Below, piece by piece: positions 10,464-18,325 of a DNA stretch of 64,000 nucleotides. The position numbers and the translations under genes were made by a program. The stretch is taken from assembly GCF_016587435.1 (NCBI RefSeq), contig NZ_BNJJ01000001.1:62001-126000 (forward strand), written 5' to 3'. The DNA comes from Dictyobacter formicarum. Lineage in GTDB: Bacteria; Chloroflexota; Ktedonobacteria; Ktedonobacterales; Ktedonobacteraceae. Under the pieces are notes generated by a model that searched no databases, was not told the DNA's origin, and was given only the letters and a program-made list of their open reading frames with translations. Each line of letters opens with the position of its first letter. Position 1 is the stretch's first letter.

Positions 10464-13082
10464 TTGACCGTTCCCTTAACAGAAGCTAAGCGTATAGCAA
10501 ATGCTCATCTGTACTTTGCTGCAAACAATTATGAGCTATACAAAAGTAGAGGTATAATCAAACCTGAACAGGCTACTTGTCTAAACACAGGAAAAGAGAG
10601 AATTACATTGAAGAGCTCAGATGAACCCCTGATATCAATAAACAATGCCTTTTTAGATAGCGATACTACTGTGCTGGCAGCACTGTCAGTTGGCGTTACG
10701 CTACCATATGCTCCCCAGGATGTGACAGTCACTGATGTCACCACAGGACAACGCATTGGTGTAACGGCCATTAAAAATGCTCACACCTACCACGCTATTA
10801 TCGTAGGTGATCTACAGCACCTACTGGGCGCGCCCAATGATTGGAATACAGATGACGATCATACGCGTTTGCAAGAAATACATCCCAATCTCTATCAATA
10901 TACGGCCTCCTTGCCAGCTGGCACCTATCATTATAAAATCGCTTTTAACAATGGTTGGAGCGATGTAATACCGCATGAAAATATCACGTTGACCGTTCCG
11001 GCTGACAATACGCCGATCACGTTTTCATACGTGCCATATAATCCGATTATGCAGCAGGCAGAAGTATACGATACCATCAATAATCCCAATGCCATCCTGC
11101 CAAATGCGGCCGATACCACCACTGATTTGATTGCCATTACCCTGGACGCCGTTCCGGATGTTACACATACGTTGGAGCTCCAATTGAGCGGCTATGCGGA
11201 AACGTCCATTGTAGCTCGCTCAATTCTGGATAATGAGCGCTTTGTCTATCAGGGAGATGACCTGGGTTATACGCTAACGCCCCAATCCACTTCATTTCGC
11301 CTCTGGGCACCTACCGCTGCGGATGTGCAGTTGCTCCTTTTCGAGAGTGAAACGGGCGGTATCAGTCGTCAGCTGGCAATGCAACAAGCAGAAAAAGGAA
11401 CCTGGTATGTCAGCGTAGAGCAAGCGCTAGAAAACTGGTATTACCTCTACCTGGTAACTGTGCAGGGAAAAACACAAACGGCGCTGGACCCATATGCGCG
11501 TGCATTGGCGGTCAATGCGACCCGCGCGCTGATTGTCAATCTGTCACAGACCAATCCCGTCAGTTGGGAAACAGACCACCAGGTCGAGCTGACCAATCCA
11601 GTCGATGCCGTCATTTACGAGCTCCATGTGCGAGACTTCTCGATCAATCTTAACTCTGGCATGAAGCATAAAGGTAAGTTTCTGGCCTTTACCGAGCACA
11701 ACACCAGTAGTCCCGACCAGATGTCAACCGGCGTTGAGAGCCTGAAAGAACTTGGCATTTCCCATGTGCAGGTGCTACCAGCCTTTGAATTTGCCAGCGT
11801 TGATGAGCGTAAGCCCGATCAATATAACTGGGGCTATGATCCTCGCAACTACAATGTGCCAGAAGGAGCCTACGCCACCACCCCGCATGGTCCAAACCGC
11901 ATCAATGAGTTTAAGCAGATGATCCAGAGCCTGCACCAGGTGGGGATTGGTGTCATTATGGATGTAGTTTACAACCATACTTTTTCGGTTGGTGACTCAG
12001 ATTTCGATAAGATTGTGCCCCAATATTACTATCGTACGGATAACAAAGGTCATTACACGACCGGTTCGGGTTGTGGCAATGAGATCGCCAGTGAGCGTCC
12101 GATGGTGCAAAAATTTATCCGCGACTCACTCATCTATTGGGTGCGGGAATATCATGTTGATGGTTTCCGCTTTGATCTGATGGCTTTGCTGGGTGTGGAT
12201 ACGATGTTCAAAATTGAACAGGATCTACACGCGATGCATCCCGGGCTCTTGATCTATGGTGAGCCCTGGATTGGTGGTTCTTCAGCCCTACCAGTCAACC
12301 AGCTGTTTACTAAAGGACAACAGCGCGACAGAGGCATAGGGGTCTTTAATGATCATATCCGCAATGCCTTGATCGGCAATGTCTTCGCGCATGACATGAA
12401 GGGATTTGCGACAGGCGATAACGGGCAGATAGCAGAAATTAGCAGTGCGGTCACCGGAAGCATCCATGATTTTACGGCCACACCAGCTGAGACCATTAAC
12501 TACGCTTCCAGTCATGATAATCTGACGCTGTGGGATAAGATTATGGCCAGTAGCGCGCAGGCCAGTGAGGCCGATCACATACTGATGGATAAGCTGGTGC
12601 TGGCTATCCTGATGACTTCTCAAGGCGTACCATTTTTCCAGGGGGGCGATGAGTTCCTGCGCTCAAAAGGTGGCAATGATAATAGCTACAATGCGGGCGA
12701 TGCCGTCAATCAGTTCGATTGGTCGCATAAAGCTAAGTATAAAGATGTGTTTGAATACTATGCCGGGCTGATCAAGCTGCGCAAGAATCACCCCGCCTTC
12801 CGTATGACCACGGCGGAGGACATCGATGCCCATCTGACCTTTCTCGATGGTCCAGCAAATACGGTTGTGTTCAAGCTGGGTCCGCATGCCAATCAGGATA
12901 GCTGGCAACAGATTCTGGTCTTTTATAATCCCAATAGTGCCTCCACCTCATTCGCACTGCCAGATGGCAACTGGACTCTGGTCGTCTCGGTAGATCAAAT
13001 CAGCGAACAGGGTCTACAACAGGTAACTGGCACACTGGAAGTTCCAGGCATCTCCTGCCTGATTCTGTATCAAAATGCATAA
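10464..13082 (+). CDS. pulA: Type I pullulanase (GH13 alpha-glucan debranching enzyme)
   Basis: This 872-residue enzyme hydrolyses alpha-1,6 branch points of pullulan, amylopectin or glycogen. Residues about 100-200 resemble an X25-like starch-binding module (APNDWNTDDDHT, LPAGTYHYKIAFN). A CBM48-like domain begins near FRLWAPTAADVQLLLFE (about 280). The GH13 barrel holds the pullulanase signature YNWGYDP (454-460), DVVYNHT, GFRFDL with nucleophile Asp571, GEPW with acid/base Glu600, and SSHDN with Asp685. There is no signal peptide, so it probably acts on internal glycogen or imported dextrins. TTG 10464 is used as start because AGGGGGT lies just upstream. It stands alone. Substrate class is secure and fine specificity is not. 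Confidence 0.92.
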   Translation: MTVPLTEAKRIANAHLYFAANNYELYKSRGIIKPEQATCLNTGKERITLKSSDEPLISINNAFLDSDTTVLAALSVGVTLPYAPQDVTVTDVTTGQRIGVTAIKNAHTYHAIIVGDLQHLLGAPNDWNTDDDHTRLQEIHPNLYQYTASLPAGTYHYKIAFNNGWSDVIPHENITLTVPADNTPITFSYVPYNPIMQQAEVYDTINNPNAILPNAADTTTDLIAITLDAVPDVTHTLELQLSGYAETSIVARSILDNERFVYQGDDLGYTLTPQSTSFRLWAPTAADVQLLLFESETGGISRQLAMQQAEKGTWYVSVEQALENWYYLYLVTVQGKTQTALDPYARALAVNATRALIVNLSQTNPVSWETDHQVELTNPVDAVIYELHVRDFSINLNSGMKHKGKFLAFTEHNTSSPDQMSTGVESLKELGISHVQVLPAFEFASVDERKPDQYNWGYDPRNYNVPEGAYATTPHGPNRINEFKQMIQSLHQVGIGVIMDVVYNHTFSVGDSDFDKIVPQYYYRTDNKGHYTTGSGCGNEIASERPMVQKFIRDSLIYWVREYHVDGFRFDLMALLGVDTMFKIEQDLHAMHPGLLIYGEPWIGGSSALPVNQLFTKGQQRDRGIGVFNDHIRNALIGNVFAHDMKGFATGDNGQIAEISSAVTGSIHDFTATPAETINYASSHDNLTLWDKIMASSAQASEADHILMDKLVLAILMTSQGVPFFQGGDEFLRSKGGNDNSYNAGDAVNQFDWSHKAKYKDVFEYYAGLIKLRKNHPAFRMTTAEDIDAHLTFLDGPANTVVFKLGPHANQDSWQQILVFYNPNSASTSFALPDGNWTLVVSVDQISEQGLQQVTGTLEVPGISCLILYQNA

Positions 13083-13112
13083 TATAAAAGGACACTATTG
13101 CCAGGACAGAAC

Positions 13113-13203
13113 GTTTTTGTGGAGCATTGCAGAAAATGTGTTTCACACATTTTCTGCAATGCTCCACAAAAACAGCTCGGGCGCGCATGCGCACGTCCGC
13201 AAA
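13113..13203. repeat. Composite repeat copy 1: 29-bp perfect hairpin plus GC box
   Basis: Arms 13113-13141 and 13145-13173 are perfectly complementary (29 bp) around a TTC loop. The left arm begins GTTTTTGTGGAGCATTGC. Directly abutting it, 13174-13203 holds AGCTCGGGCGCGCATGCG followed by CACGTCCGCAA, with a palindromic GCGCATGCGC core. Related boxes occur at 21707, 34244 and 43216. Each strand reads T-run, stem, A-run, the opposite of an intrinsic terminator. It sits between the convergent pullulanase and exporter genes. Confidence 0.85.
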
Positions 13204-13215
13204 AGAATGATAGCA

Positions 13216-15480
13216 TCAGAATTTACGGAGAAGCGGACGCGGCGATTTCTTTTCCATCTGCTGTTTAATCAGATTGGTATAAAAGCCATTCTTCAATAAT
13301 AGATCCTGGTGTGTGCCACTCTCTACAATCGTACCTTGATCCATGACCAGAATCAGATCGGCATTGCGAATAGTGCTCAGACGGTGCGCGATAATAATTT
13401 GGGTGCAAGGTAGAGATTCCAGATTCTGAGCAACCAGTTGTTCCGTAACCACGTCCAGGTTACTGGTGGCTTCGTCTAATAGCAGGATAGCAGGATGATG
13501 GGCGATGGCGCGTGCTAGCGAGAGACGCTGGCGTTGGCCGCCCGATAGCGCGCTGCCTCCTTCAGCCACCGGCGTCTCATACCCCAGCGGCATGCGCACG
13601 ATGTCATCATGGATAGCGGCCATCTGAGCCGCACGCACCGCATAGTCTTTATCCATGTGTGGATTGTTGAACAGAATATTCTCCATAATGGTCCCGCTAA
13701 AGATGGCCGACTCCTGCAAGACCACGCCAAATTGCCTTCTCACTTCCTGATATTGCAGTTCCTGCAATGGTATGCCGTCGTAATAGATCTGCCCTTCACC
13801 AGGAATGTACAGGCCCAGCAGAAGCTTGCCAAGCGTGCTTTTGCCAGATCCAGTACGTCCTACAATAGCAACTTTCTGGCCCGAGGCAATAGTAAGGTTA
13901 ATGCTGTGCAGTACGCGGGGCGTCTCGGGAGAATAGCGGAAGCTCACGTTCTCCAGGCGAATATGACCGGCCAGTTTGGGCGGCGATTTTACCGTCTGGG
14001 CATGCTGCTCTGGCTCGGCCGTCATGATGTCGGCCAGACGTTCGAGGTGCGCCTGCACAATCTGTAACTGTTGGCCACTACTCACCAGCGATGATAGAGG
14101 TGAGAGAAAGGAGGTTGCCAGAGAACTCAAGGCTAACATGGTACCAATAGAGAGCGTTCCATTGAGTACCTGGGTCGCTCCTACCCAGAGTAGAGCCATA
14201 GGGGCAAATCCACGTAGAAGCATCATGGCCGTACTGGCGATAGTTGAAATGTAGCCTCTGCGCGTCGAAATGTTCAGCTGGTCAAAAAACAGATTAGTCC
14301 AACGATCATGGGCACTATATTCGGCGCCTGCCGCCTTGAGGGTCGCGATACCAGCCAGGGCCTCAGCCATGTACCCCTGTGATTTACCCTGAGCCGTCAA
14401 TTCTTGAGCCGCCAGGCTGGCAATCGTACGGTACACGCTTAACATTAAGACTATCTGCAATAAACCAATTACCAGGGCCAGCAGCCCAAAAGTAGGCGCC
14501 GCAACCAGCAAAATTGCCAGATAGAGGATCACCATACTCCCATCCAGGCAGGTAGAGATCACCTGGCCGCTGAGTGTGTCACGGATGATAGTATTGCTGC
14601 CCATGCGCGTCAATAAGTCGCCACTGGAACGCTGCTGAAAGAAACTATAGGGCAACAGCAACAGGTGCTCAAAAAAGCTGAGCATCATATGTGTATCAAT
14701 GCGTGCTCGCACATAAATGAGTAGCCATTCTCTAAGTAGAGAAATAAACGCTTGCGAGAAGAGCATCATCAACATGCCAGCACCCAATAGAATCATGGCA
14801 TTCGTGAGATGGAAGGGGATAATCTTATCAATAACCGTTTGCGTTAAGATGGGAGGAAGCAGACCAATACCCTGCAATATAATGGAGGCCAGAATCACCT
14901 GAAGCAGCGCACCCGGCGCCTGACGAACAGCCTGCACTGCATACATTCTCAGGGAAAGCGAGGAAGCAATTTTGCGGCGGTGGAAATTCATTCCTGGCTC
15001 AAGCATCAAAACGATACCAGTAAATCCCCCGTTGAATTCCTCTGCATTCATCTGCCTGCGTCCCGACGCAGGATCCACCACCGTCACCTGGTCGGGAGTC
15101 CAATTTTCAACGATCAGAAAGTGGTTAAACTCCCAGTGAATGATGGCTGGCAAGGCAACGTCTTTGAAATCGTTCCTCTGTAAGGCCACGGCACGTGAAA
15201 TCATACCCATGTTACGGGCAGCTTTCACCAGGTTTAAGGCCGAGATACCATCTCGACCCGCTCCATAGTTAGCACGCAGTTCAGAGATAGTTGTCTGGCG
15301 CCCATGGTAAGTCATGATCATTGCCAGGCACGCCAGTCCACACTCAACTTCGCTCATTTGTAGTATAACAGGAACGCGCTTTTTCCATATTCGATTAACA
15401 ATCGAGCGTTGTAAATATGGAACTCCTTTTTTTTCTCCTTCTTTCGGTAGAAGCTGCGTCTTTTGCTCGCTGGCATTCAT
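13216..15480 (-). CDS. C39-peptidase ABC exporter of the RiPP locus (NHLP/LanT type)
   Basis: A 754-residue peptidase-containing ABC transporter that should cut precursor leaders after a Gly-Gly/Gly-Ala site and export the core across the membrane. The C39 domain (about 35-165) has catalytic Cys47 in EVECGLACLAM, His120 in HWEFNHFLIVE and Asp136 in VVDPASGRR. Several transmembrane helices follow (about 175-460). The nucleotide-binding domain has Walker A GRTGSGKSTLG, signature LSGGQRQRLSLARA and Walker B ILLLDEATSNLD. It begins three bases after the stop of the short HlyD gene, so the two form an operon. The divergent precursors and LanM strongly suggest they are its cargo pathway. Confidence 0.93.
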   Translation of the reverse strand: MNASEQKTQLLPKEGEKKGVPYLQRSIVNRIWKKRVPVILQMSEVECGLACLAMIMTYHGRQTTISELRANYGAGRDGISALNLVKAARNMGMISRAVALQRNDFKDVALPAIIHWEFNHFLIVENWTPDQVTVVDPASGRRQMNAEEFNGGFTGIVLMLEPGMNFHRRKIASSLSLRMYAVQAVRQAPGALLQVILASIILQGIGLLPPILTQTVIDKIIPFHLTNAMILLGAGMLMMLFSQAFISLLREWLLIYVRARIDTHMMLSFFEHLLLLPYSFFQQRSSGDLLTRMGSNTIIRDTLSGQVISTCLDGSMVILYLAILLVAAPTFGLLALVIGLLQIVLMLSVYRTIASLAAQELTAQGKSQGYMAEALAGIATLKAAGAEYSAHDRWTNLFFDQLNISTRRGYISTIASTAMMLLRGFAPMALLWVGATQVLNGTLSIGTMLALSSLATSFLSPLSSLVSSGQQLQIVQAHLERLADIMTAEPEQHAQTVKSPPKLAGHIRLENVSFRYSPETPRVLHSINLTIASGQKVAIVGRTGSGKSTLGKLLLGLYIPGEGQIYYDGIPLQELQYQEVRRQFGVVLQESAIFSGTIMENILFNNPHMDKDYAVRAAQMAAIHDDIVRMPLGYETPVAEGGSALSGGQRQRLSLARAIAHHPAILLLDEATSNLDVVTEQLVAQNLESLPCTQIIIAHRLSTIRNADLILVMDQGTIVESGTHQDLLLKNGFYTNLIKQQMEKKSPRPLLRKF

Positions 15481-15483
15481 AAC

Positions 15484-16047
15484 CTACCCCTTCACAAAAC
15501 TACCCAGACCCGGCAACATCGAGAGAATTCGTTGCGACCCTGTTCTTACATTAGCCACCAGAACAGTCCCAGCAAAGGTGGCGGTTGGCATATTGTTAAG
15601 TTGTATCAACACCACAATCGATGGTTGCGTCACAATTTGTGCCATAAATCCATAGCGCTGATGAATCAAACTTGGGCTGACTACTGTGGGCTCGATCTTG
15701 ATCACTTTACTGATAAGCTCTTCTTTAGATGCACCAATATGCACCAATGCTTGTTGGCCTACCCGCAACTGTGGCAACTGACCGGCCGCAAAAAAGAGCG
15801 CAGCCTTAGCCCCCTGTTGATCAGCAGCTCCCTGGCTATGCTGGTCCAGCACAATTCCTGGTGCGGTCGCATAGATAGGAATTTCATCATTCCAGGCAAT
15901 GCAGCCTACCACTAAAGCTGACCCGAATAAGATCCATATCAAAAGCGCTGTTGGCAAAGCTCTAAAGTGAGGCAGTGTTACTTTATCCCTTCTCCTCTTA
16001 TAATGCTTTATAGCTTCATCTCTGAAAATTTGCGAAGATGTCGACAT
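15484..16047 (-). CDS. Short HlyD-like (NHLP secretion) adaptor protein
   Basis: This 187-residue partner of the adjacent C39 exporter has a cytoplasmic N-terminus (FRDEAIKHYKRRRD), a transmembrane helix (ALLIWILFGSALVVGCIAW, about 35-55) and an extracytoplasmic beta domain. That domain carries the lipoyl/HlyD signature APGIVL and the strand-rich RVGQQALVHIG and FAGTVLVANVRTGSQRI. Ordinary HlyD proteins are 300-450 residues long with a long coiled coil. That hairpin is absent here, as in the second copy at 51672-52244. With no outer membrane to span, a minimal adaptor is plausible. It is the first gene of the leftward operon. Confidence 0.8.
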   Translation of the reverse strand: MSTSSQIFRDEAIKHYKRRRDKVTLPHFRALPTALLIWILFGSALVVGCIAWNDEIPIYATAPGIVLDQHSQGAADQQGAKAALFFAAGQLPQLRVGQQALVHIGASKEELISKVIKIEPTVVSPSLIHQRYGFMAQIVTQPSIVVLIQLNNMPTATFAGTVLVANVRTGSQRILSMLPGLGSFVKG

Positions 16048-16557
16048 ATCTGCTGTTCACCAATATTCTATACTCTATAATTTTGTCACTGTATATAGTA
16101 TAAGAATTCACACAAATGTGCTTGTATAACGTTTTTGCATAATTTTTATTCATCGTAAAATCTCTACCTAAATTTATAAAATATAATGTATCTGGGAAGC
16201 ATAAGTTCATAATAATAGTTATCAAATTTATCTTCGATGCTCACATAGTCAGCAATATTAAAAGTGTTTTCATTGCAACTAGACATAATATTCAATTACA
16301 GCGTTATTATGAACTTCCTTTCAATTTTATGCTTCTTTTTTACCGTACGGTTGTTTTATAGATTTTTATAATGCACTTAGGTACCGAGTTAGGGACAAGA
16401 AAAGAGAAAAATACAAGAAGAAGTATTTAGCGACAGCTGAAACTCTTCTATTGAATAGTAATTAAATCGCTAATACCTTCGTGTATCTCTTATAGATTTT
16501 GTACGGTACCAGAAACATTTGAGTCTTTGTGTGAAACAAAGAGAAAGGATACATACC
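16048..16557. promoter_or_regulatory. AT-rich divergent control region of the RiPP locus
   Basis: About 510 AT-rich bases separate the leftward exporter operon from the rightward precursor genes, so both promoters should lie here. The palindrome ACCGTACGGT occurs near 16343, and GTACGGTACC occurs again near 16501. A 7-bp hairpin TCTTTGT-GTGAA-ACAAAGA (16524-16542) lies in the presumed leader directly before the AGAAAGGA ribosome binding site of the first precursor. I could not fix a -35/-10 pair. Confidence 0.45.
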
Positions 16558-16806
16558 ATGAACACTGAGAACACAAATATAATTGAACTAAAAGACTCCG
16601 ACCTGGAACAGGTTGAGGGAGCATTTGGCATCGGTGGCTTGAGGCTCCTCAGACGCGGTTATGGCTATGGCTATGGTGGTGGCCTTGGCTTAGGCTTAGG
16701 CTTAGGCCTCTTCGGTTGGGATGAGGGATGCGGCGGCGGCTATCCCGGATTCTACGGCGGCTGCGGCGGCGGCTATCCCGGATTCTACGAGGGGGGCTGC
16801 TACTAG
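16558..16806 (+). CDS. Glycine/tyrosine-rich RiPP-like precursor peptide with GA leader site
   Basis: This 82-residue peptide has an acidic leader of about 22 residues ending DSDLEQVEGA, a typical double-glycine-type site for C39 peptidases. The predicted 60-residue core contains GYGYGYGGG, a run of LG dipeptides, and two tandem copies of GCGGGYPGFY, ending EGGCY. The core has three Cys but no Ser or Thr, so it cannot form lanthionines by itself. ATG 16558 is chosen because AGAAAGGAT stands eight bases upstream; an earlier in-frame start at 16519 has no such signal. It is first in the precursor row and shares the GA-ending leader logic with its two neighbours. Function is unknown: it may be a bacteriocin, a structural peptide or a substrate of unidentified enzymes. 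Confidence 0.75.
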   Translation: MNTENTNIIELKDSDLEQVEGAFGIGGLRLLRRGYGYGYGGGLGLGLGLGLFGWDEGCGGGYPGFYGGCGGGYPGFYEGGCY

Positions 16807-16883
16807 TCATTAGCACCTTAGCTAATAGCTGTAGACATTCACTTCATGTTTGCTTGTATCAGGCAAAAATTGTTGATACAAGG

Positions 16884-16913
16884 CAGGAGAGGAATTACCA
16901 GATTCCTCTCCTG
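16884..16913. terminator. 12-bp hairpin after the first precursor gene
   Basis: CAGGAGAGGAAT (16884-16895), a 6-base loop and ATTCCTCTCCTG (16902-16913) form a perfect stem with no T tract. The same hairpin recurs at 17513-17542. It may be a leaky terminator or an mRNA-stabilising structure that tunes precursor against downstream expression. Confidence 0.55.
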
Positions 16914-17053
16914 GTCGGTACACCTGAAAGATCTATTCTGCCAACAAAAACAATGTGTTTGCACCTTTTTACCTTGTAAAGGCCCATCTACTTGCAAGGG
17001 TCCAGCAAGGTAGTCGCGAACAAAGATTTTGAACAAACGGAAGGTTACATATC

Positions 17054-17443
17054 ATGAATATAGACATTGCACGCGCCTGGAAAGATGCCCAGTATCGAGG
17101 AACTCTCACCAACGAGGAGCTCGCTCAGCTTCCTGAGAATCCTGTTGGTGCCCTTGAGTTAACAGACAATGATCTGGCCAGCGTCAGCGGTGCCTACAGC
17201 ATTGGTGTCCCTGGGGCTGCCTCAAACAGCTGCTGCAGCGGACTCGGCCTCAATATTAACCTCACCGGGTGCTGCGCAACTGGAACTGGCAGTGCTGCCA
17301 GCCCATCTCCGTCAAGCACAAGTGGCCCGGTAGCCACCGGTTACCAGGGTGGCAGCTGGCACCTCTCCTATGTCTATGACGCCGGATATAGCGCCAGCGA
17401 CTGCTGCAGCACAGGCTACTATACAACCTGCAACGTCTGCTAG
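17054..17443 (+). CDS. Mersacidin/lichenicidin-leader lanthipeptide precursor (LanA), copy 1
   Basis: A 129-residue precursor whose first 47 residues form a mersacidin-family leader: MNIDIARAWKDAQYR, ELAQLPENPVG, then LTDNDLASVSGA with the GA cleavage site. The predicted 82-residue core is very rich in Ser/Thr and holds eight Cys (CC, CC, CC and two single Cys near the end), matching LanM-made thioether rings. It is far larger than the 20-35-residue cores of classic mersacidin relatives. It also contains a ring-poor stretch GYQGGSWHLSYVYDAGYSAS that is shared with copy 2. The ribosome binding site is ACGGAAGG. LanM and the C39 exporter nearby support modification and export. Confidence 0.88.
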   Translation: MNIDIARAWKDAQYRGTLTNEELAQLPENPVGALELTDNDLASVSGAYSIGVPGAASNSCCSGLGLNINLTGCCATGTGSAASPSPSSTSGPVATGYQGGSWHLSYVYDAGYSASDCCSTGYYTTCNVC

Positions 17444-17512
17444 TCATTCTCAAACCCATACTAATTCGCATTGCCTTGTTACTTGTACCAGGCAAAAATT
17501 GTTGATGCAAGG

Positions 17513-17542
17513 CAGGAGAGGAATTATCAGATTCCTCTCCTG
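17513..17542. terminator. 12-bp hairpin after LanA copy 1 (duplicate of 16884)
   Basis: The stem CAGGAGAGGAAT/ATTCCTCTCCTG is identical to that at 16884-16913, with loop TATCAG instead of TACCAG. It lies inside the duplicated unit between the two LanA genes, again without a T tract. Confidence 0.55.
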
Positions 17543-17683
17543 GGCAACCAGCATAAATGATACTACTCTGCCAACAAAAACAATGTGTTTGCACCTTTTT
17601 ACCTTGTAAAGGCCCATCTACTTGCAAGGGTCCAGCAAGGTAGTCGCGAACAAAGATTTTGAACAAACGGAAGGTCACATATC

Positions 17684-18058
17684 ATGAATATAGACATTGC
17701 ACGCGCATGGAAAGATGCCCAGTATCGAGGAGCCCTCACCAGCGAGGAGCTCGCTCAACTTCCTGAGAATCCTGTTGGTGCCCTTGAGTTAACAGACAAT
17801 GACCTGGCCAGCGTCAGCGGTGCCTACAGCATTGGTGTCCCTGGGGCTGCCTCAAACAGCTGCTGCAGCGGCCTCAATATTGACCTCACCAGCTGCTGTA
17901 CAACTGGCAGCACCGCCAGCGCATCTCCGTGCACCGGTTGCGCGGCCACTTCCGGTTACCAGGGTGGCAGCTGGCACCTCTCCTATGTCTATGACGCCGG
18001 ATATAGCGCCAGCGACTGCTGCAGCACAGGCTACTATGCAACCTGCAGCGTCTGCTAG
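17684..18058 (+). CDS. Mersacidin/lichenicidin-leader lanthipeptide precursor (LanA), copy 2
   Basis: A 124-residue tandem duplicate of the preceding gene. The 47-residue leader differs by only a couple of residues and ends in the same VSGA site. The 77-residue core keeps the ends (YSIGVPGAASNSCCSG and DCCSTGYYATCSVC). Its middle is rewritten as LTSCCTTGSTASASPCTGCA, raising the Cys count to ten. LanM should dehydrate Ser/Thr and close thioether rings, and the C39 exporter should remove the leader. Two similar but unequal precursors may be a two-component lantibiotic pair or simply recent variants under selection. The start is fixed by the same AACGGAAGGT upstream signal as copy 1. Confidence 0.88.
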   Translation: MNIDIARAWKDAQYRGALTSEELAQLPENPVGALELTDNDLASVSGAYSIGVPGAASNSCCSGLNIDLTSCCTTGSTASASPCTGCAATSGYQGGSWHLSYVYDAGYSASDCCSTGYYATCSVC

Positions 18059-18079
18059 TCATTCTCAGGTCTACGTTTA

Positions 18080-18195
18080 TGCACATTACTTTATAATCTC
18101 AAGGCTATAAAGTAATGTGCAGCCAATTTCACATTGCCAGATCAACAATTTGATCGGCTTGTCGCGCTACAATGCCACTCACGGTGCGACAAGCC
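18080..18195 (+). terminator. Two consecutive hairpins between LanA copy 2 and lanM
   Basis: TGCACATTACTTTATA (18080-18095) pairs perfectly with 18106-18121. GGCTTGTCGC (18156-18165) pairs with 18186-18195 across a 20-base loop and is followed by AGGCTTTTT. The second is a plausible terminator or attenuator. Partial read-through would give many precursor transcripts per LanM transcript. Confidence 0.6.
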
Positions 18196-18325
18196 AGGCT
18201 TTTTAAGCAACTACAAACCAGCGGTCAGGATTCGGATCTATATCCATGGAGTTATCTCTATTACTGCATTATGTGTTGTACTTGAGGCTTTTATCCTCGG
18301 GGATGTTTGATGGGAATATAATAAA

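Larger units (their letters stand above)
16851..18058 (+). repeat. Tandem duplication (about 630-bp period) of LanA gene plus leader region
   Basis: The segment ahead of LanA copy 1 and the gene itself are repeated with a 630-base period (ATG 17054 versus 17684; CCAACAAAAAC at 16941 versus 17571). The non-coding halves and leader codons are almost identical over more than 100 bases. The cores have diverged mostly in the middle Ser/Thr/Cys segment, with small in-frame deletions. Confidence 0.85.

Noticed and set aside
13113..13173. Reading the long perfect hairpin as an ordinary intrinsic terminator
   Set aside because: It starts with a T run and ends with an A run on both strands, the opposite polarity to a terminator, and similar structures recur with a linked GC box.
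16700..16800. Short tandem repeats suggesting a CRISPR-like array
   Set aside because: They encode the repeated GCGGGYPGFY units of a peptide in frame, with no spacers and no cas genes.
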